Assembly (NCBI RefSeq): GCF_933775445.1
Contig: NC_065873.1
Location: forward strand, 8,742,001 to 8,806,000
Direction: 5' to 3'
DNA: 64,000 bases
Origin: Argentina anserina
Taxonomy: Eukaryota; Streptophyta; Magnoliopsida; Rosales; Rosaceae
Shown: piece by piece, positions 59,389 to 64,000 of the stretch
Layout: each line of letters begins with the position of its first letter
Position numbering within the stretch: position 1 is the stretch's first letter
The notes under the pieces: generated by a model
Told to the model about the DNA's origin: nothing
What the model saw: only the letters and a program-made list of their open reading frames with translations
Database searches by the model: none
Program-made: the position numbers and the translations under genes

Positions 59389-59695
59389 TTTTCCATCCGG
59401 CAATCTTCACGCTCAGCGCGAACTAGACGTTCCCCCCAAACAGATCTTGTTAGCCAAAATAAATTTTTTTTACCAAAAAGTCTTTAAAAAATTAAAAAAC
59501 TTAGTGAATAGATTATATTATAGGGACAGACAATTATAATATATATTTTAATTATGAAAATAAACTAAACCGTTGTACATGACCCCTATTTTCTCTCCCA
59601 TTATGTAATAACCAACCTCTTCTACAAAACCAATTGTTTTTTTTCTTTTTATTTAAAAAATCAAATAATTTCTACATGCAGAGCATGTGAGATTT

Positions 59696-59780
59696 ACTAG
59701 TTCATTGATAAAGGAGACTTTTATTTAGGCATTACATCAAGTATTTCGTGGAATCATGAATTATATATCTAACAAACTAC
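59696..59780 (-). repeat. LTR fragment (3' side) of a copia-like element
   Basis: TTCATTGATAA, GGCATTACATCAAGTAT and GATTATATAT-type blocks repeat at 63654-63718 in the same orientation. On the minus strand these read as the end of the LTR U3/R region. Confidence 0.55.
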
Positions 59781-62700
59781 TATTAAGTGCCGGACAAATA
59801 AAATATGTGAACGATCAACTATTAACATAATCCGTTAATAACCATGCATATCGTTAGATTTGAAACATTAACATGCACACTATTACAACGGTAACGTCAA
59901 TGATGGTGATATAGATGAATACCGAAAAGAAGGCACGCTACAATCTGTAGCTTATGGTTCAAAAATATTTGTTTATCGTCAAAACCATGGGACAACCAAT
60001 CAAAATATATCATGGTTGAACCATGCGCGCATCAACAACTAATACCGAACTTCTGTTTTACACTTTCTTGAATAGTTCACTGACATGCTTTCGGAACACC
60101 AAATGCTACAAAATTTTAGAAGCAAGTAAACATGGGAGTTAGGAATCCAATGCTATCGGCCTCACTATGCTGAACCGGTTGAAAAAGCCCCGAACCAGCC
60201 GAAATACTTGTCAGAGGTCAGTGACCACTTATGTCGAGCGGTTCACCATGTCCGAAATCTCCAAATGTGCTCAAATTTTATGAGTAGATAGCCTCCGATA
60301 TTAGGAATTAGTGGCCGCAAGTATCACCCCAATAGCTCACCTAAAAGTAGGTGAACTAGTCCTCACAATGACTAGTCCACAATATGGAAAACCGAAACAT
60401 CTATATTTGTCAACTTTTTGTCATTGTTTGGGTGCTCCATAACATCTAAGTGTTATGGTTTGAGTTTAGCCATGATATATGTATCACCACAATATATTTT
60501 ATCCTCAAAGTGAATCATGATAAGCCAATCTAGGCTTCCATCTTATATCTCAATCTCTTTAGCGTAGGAGAGTGCTACTCCTAATTTTTACTAAAGAATA
60601 GGCTTGGATATTGAGCATAGTCAATGAAGGATCATAGAGGGGGTTTATGCACTTGTTAACGTATTGATTACATCTCCATTATGCTAGAGGAATAATATTT
60701 ATCCGTATAACATCTTTCCTAAAAAAAAACTTATATGAGTTACCGATTCATTATTCTGAATCATAGTAACGTGAAAGTATACAGTTCACACTATATTGAC
60801 TCATGAGATGTGCTCCTCATTAGAAGAAATACATAAGAACTCTTTTACAATGAGTTTCTAGGTGATACAAGTTGGCACGAGTTTTATCTTCAAGTAGCTT
60901 ATCGTCTCACCAATTTTTATTCATGGTTTCATTATAAATTCATCAACGTAGACAACTACTAAGACAAAATCAATCAGTAGGTTTAATTGTTCTCTTGATG
61001 CATAAAAGCATGTGACTAGAATGAAACGTTATAAGGCATTGAAACTTGAGCATTAAATCACTCTTTGAATTTACATGATGACCTAGTCATCATGGTCACA
61101 ATGGATTAAAATACTAAATCCATTAATAGCTTTCTTGTAGTTAAGCACTTAGTCTTTTTAACATATTCTTAACCATGAATGTAGAGACAAGAAGTCTTAG
61201 GTCAAGACATATAAACATCACAATATAAAAGTTTGGCAAATGCAATAAAATAGTCTTGAATGGCCGTCTAACATTACTTAAGGGTTTTGGACCCTCAAAC
61301 GTCATTCACGTATGATTTTGACATGATAATATCATGCATATACACCATAGATCTAAATACAAGGGTCAGTGTTGCCTAGGCATACCCAAAAAGAGTTTTC
61401 GGTGTCAAAAAAATAAAGCCAAAGCGGCTCGGAGTTCGTGAAGAGGCCTTGCAGGGGGTTTGCACGAGCCGTGCAGGGGGTTGCAAGGGGCCGACGTGGG
61501 GGAGCTTAGGGACCGAGTGCTCGGCTACTTTTTTATGTCATTAGAGGTAAAAACCAGACCGCGGATGGAGCATCTCAGCATAAATATGCTACAACAAGTA
61601 TTGTCGGTTCCAAATAAAGCTGAGACCAAATGCTCATAGCTCGGAGTCCTTTGGAGTTTTGCAATGCTAGTTTGCAAAGTGTTGATCAAAATCAAAAACA
61701 TGATTACCTACTTTGCAAAAGATCGTAGAGAACTGAAAACATATGTATAATAATAATATCAAAGATTATATAAGTGTGCATTGCGTCACACAAAGATCGT
61801 GTAAGCCTTACTAATGCCACAATTAAAAATGTGGTCATATGTAGGTATTGTCATGTAGTATGTAATGTGTTACATTGCATTAACATATAGTTTTTTGTAA
61901 GTAAACCATATATGCATCAAAATATTCATGTATGTTCGTTTTCTTGAACTACATGAGAATTAGAGAATAATGACAACAATTGCATTAAGATCTTGACCAT
62001 GAAATCAATTCAAAGTGTAATGACTAAGTAACTATAGTCACACTTGTGCAGTGAATACATTCACAAAAACTTGGGAAAATACACGGATTTGTAGTCTTTC
62101 AGACTATTAACCAAAACTTTTATGCTTCATTATTTTCTTTTCATAACCGCAATATAATTGCACTTGTAATCCATAATTGTGAGAAGATAGTCTCATGTTC
62201 TTCCATATAATGAGTGTCTTATTTAAAGAACTTCTCATATCCAATTCTTGAAAATTTTGACCATAATGTGTATGTCTATGAAACGATGTTGCACTAAAAG
62301 AAATTAATCCGGACTAGGTGCATAAACACATCAAACAAGAATAGCCCAATGGTGGCTCATGCAGGTTAACAAAACGTAAGATTCATTATGTATCAATATA
62401 TGATCCAACTTCCAATAACTGAATTGTAGGTCAAATATCAAAGTATGGTAACTCAATTCAATAAACCGTGACAAAGTACCGTCACAAATGGTATAAGTGA
62501 CAATTTTCGTCATAAACCGATAGTATAAGAGACAATTTATACTTGTCCCATTTTTTTCAAACACAACATGTATGGATGGTAGCAGCGGCACTCCCAGCCG
62601 CTCCTAAAATTCGGTCTGAGGGGATTCATATCCTTGTATGCCACCCGACAAGCGAAAGAATTGGGTTGAAAAGGAAAGGAAGGTTGAAAGTCCACAATGA

Positions 62701-63590
62701 AAGATAAAATTCAGAGAAATTTAATTTTGTATGAAAGCAATAACGTTAAATAAAACACACTTGGTTGTTTGTCAAATAAACAACGTATAAGTGTTGCTCT
62801 TATTTAATTTCCACAATCATGCTTGAATCCGCGAATATAGGTCGCGAAGTAACTCTCGCCATTCGATTTTCGTATTATCATGTGATAAATTTCACCAAAA
62901 TGAAAAAATATGGTTAGTTTAAATTCATCACATTAGAAAATCAGTAAAATTAAAATTTTAAATTACTGAAATTACAACAGTAAATAACTGTGTTTCACCC
63001 GTAGGTTAAAAAAATTTACCTGGGGTGAAATTACCGTGCCCCAATTTTACTAGTTTACTTGAGGGGTAAGATCTCTTAACCATGTCAGATCAGACTTTAC
63101 CAAAGCCGGTCAGGTTCTCGAATTCGGGTCGAGATCGATGCGGCGCTGAGGAGGCTCAACAGGGGGCGTCTTCTTCTAGGATGCAAGGCGTCATCACATA
63201 GAAGTAGTGACGCACCTCCAGGGTCGGCGTTGAGTCATCAGTGACCGGGGCAGCTTGTACTCCAGAAGTAGTAACATCATCTTTATTCTTATGCCGTCCT
63301 AGGCAATTTGACTCTCCATTGATGCAGACGCCACATTGTTTGCGGTTTGGGATGAGAGATCCAATCAAGGCAGATCAGAAAGGAGTGCCAAGATCAAAAA
63401 TCTAGAAAAAACAAATCAATTTCTGCTTTTTTTCGGCAGAAATATTTTTCATCGTCTGTCGAATTGTTTTTTTCATGACAGAAGAATTTCTCAAAACTTT
63501 TCATCATCTTCTTTTTGCCAAATTATTCATGGCAGGAGAAATATTTTTCAGAAATTAGGGTTCTTTCAAGCACATAATTAGAACTATGTA
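59781..63590 (-). mobile_element. degenerate, probably non-autonomous LTR element interior
   Basis: The stretch lies between two direct LTR-like pieces. No gag, protease, integrase or reverse transcriptase frame was found, and no primer-binding site is clear. It may be a large non-autonomous derivative or an old eroded element. A 70-codon minus-strand ORF at 63368-63156 has no domain I recognise. Confidence 0.35.
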
Positions 63591-63800
63591 CTGATAATGT
63601 GTTACAGAAAAATATAATATGCATCAGAATAGAGAGAAACATCATCTGTATTCATTGATAAGAGTGGCATTTATATAGGCATTACATCAAGTATCCCGTA
63701 GAATGAGGGATTATATATTTTTCTTTGTCTAGACTAACTTAAACTAATTACGACAAGATATACCGGAATATTCCGGAGAATAATTCTCCTACACCACACT
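63591..63800 (-). repeat. LTR-like segment (5' side) of the same element
   Basis: On the minus strand it starts near TGTAGGAGAATTATTCTCCGG, contains GGAATATTCCGG, TATATAAATGCC (TATA-like) and GAATACAGATGATG, and ends before 63590. A partial match to 59696-59780 supports LTR identity. Confidence 0.5.
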
Positions 63801-64000
63801 ATTTTTTACTTTTTACTGTATAGAGGTGAAACGACAAGAATGGACATGTTGTTGCCTTTGATAGGAGAAGTGTGGAAGATTAGAATTTGAGTTAAACTAC
63901 TGTTAGGGCCACGCTATGCGTCGGCAATGCTGAAATAATGTAATTTGTCACAATGATTCTGCTAATTAAGTGTCGGCAATACTGAAATAATATAATCTGT

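Larger units (their letters stand above)
44246..59434. mobile_element. MULE-B: 15.2-kb Mutator-like element with multiple genes
   Basis: The left end reads GGGAAATTCTGGTTGGCGCG and the right end, inverted, GGGAACGTCTAGTTCGCGCT. Both then share a perfect 16-base block ATTGCCGGATGGAAAA (44272-44287; inverted 59404-59389). A 9-bp TSD, CCCAAATAG / CCCAAACAG, flanks it with one mismatch (44237-44245 and 59435-59443). Inside are a FAR1/MURA transposase (right end, minus), ORF2 (left end, plus), B3-like exons and one open ORF. Nothing else of that length in the window has such ends. Confidence 0.85.

Noticed and set aside
59696..63800. Complete autonomous copia element
   Set aside because: Only short direct LTR-like matches remain; no pol domains or primer-binding site could be found.
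1..64000. CRISPR arrays, rRNA and tRNA genes
   Set aside because: The tandem repeats are 133 or 504 bases or degenerate short motifs, none with regular spacers; no tRNA cloverleaf or rRNA core was recognised by eye.

Overview
The window is plant nuclear DNA from a eudicot: AT-rich, introns bounded by GT/AG, 5'UTR introns, and dense nested transposons with target-site duplications (TSDs). The style of the LTR and hAT elements suggests Rosaceae, but that is inference; nothing here proves the genus.

Host genes lie at the left end and in the middle. On the minus strand at 280-1580 is the 5' part of an unrecognised gene with a mitochondrial-type N-terminus. At 2623-5720 (minus) is a twin-CX9C protein matching mitoribosomal mS37. 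It shares a divergent promoter (about 5720-5775) with RMD5/GID2, a LisH-CTLH-RING E3 ligase subunit, at 5770-8718 (plus). At 39702-40140 (minus) is a small plastid-targeted-type gene with two frameshifts. At 41112-44093 (minus) is a complete four-exon trichome-birefringence-like O-acetyltransferase (TBL12/13 type). A PPR pseudogene (about 34020-38256, minus) is split by an hAT transposon.

Almost everything else is mobile DNA. Two very large Mutator-like elements (MULEs) stand out. MULE-A (about 15613-33695) and MULE-B (44246-59434) share one plan: a FAR1/MURA-type transposase at one end, and a convergent, spliced second gene (ORF2) at the other. ORF2 encodes a plant transposon-type domain (IHGR motif, MG(V/L) motif) followed by a conserved GGF-W-KR block and, in MULE-A, a coiled coil. 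Between them lie extra genes of host type. MULE-A carries Ulp1-like peptidase fragments and an RNase H1 N-terminal (viroplasmin-type) domain. MULE-B carries at least four B3-like DNA-binding exons on both strands and an open 102-codon ORF with its own TATA motifs. Both transposases and both ORF2 copies are broken, so the elements are old.

Nested or neighbouring insertions with readable ends and TSDs are: hAT elements at 12617-14841 (carrying a 504-bp tandem array), 32392-33471 (inside the MULE-A right terminal repeat), 34947-37721 (with a decayed transposase) and 38265-39421; a 2.5-kb solo LTR at 28265-30780 inside MULE-A ORF2; and a 400-bp inverted-repeat MITE at 48740-49139. Less certain remnants are an older MULE (11040-12430), LTR-like DNA (21160-21650, 24790-26510) and a copia-like retroelement in minus orientation (59696-63800).
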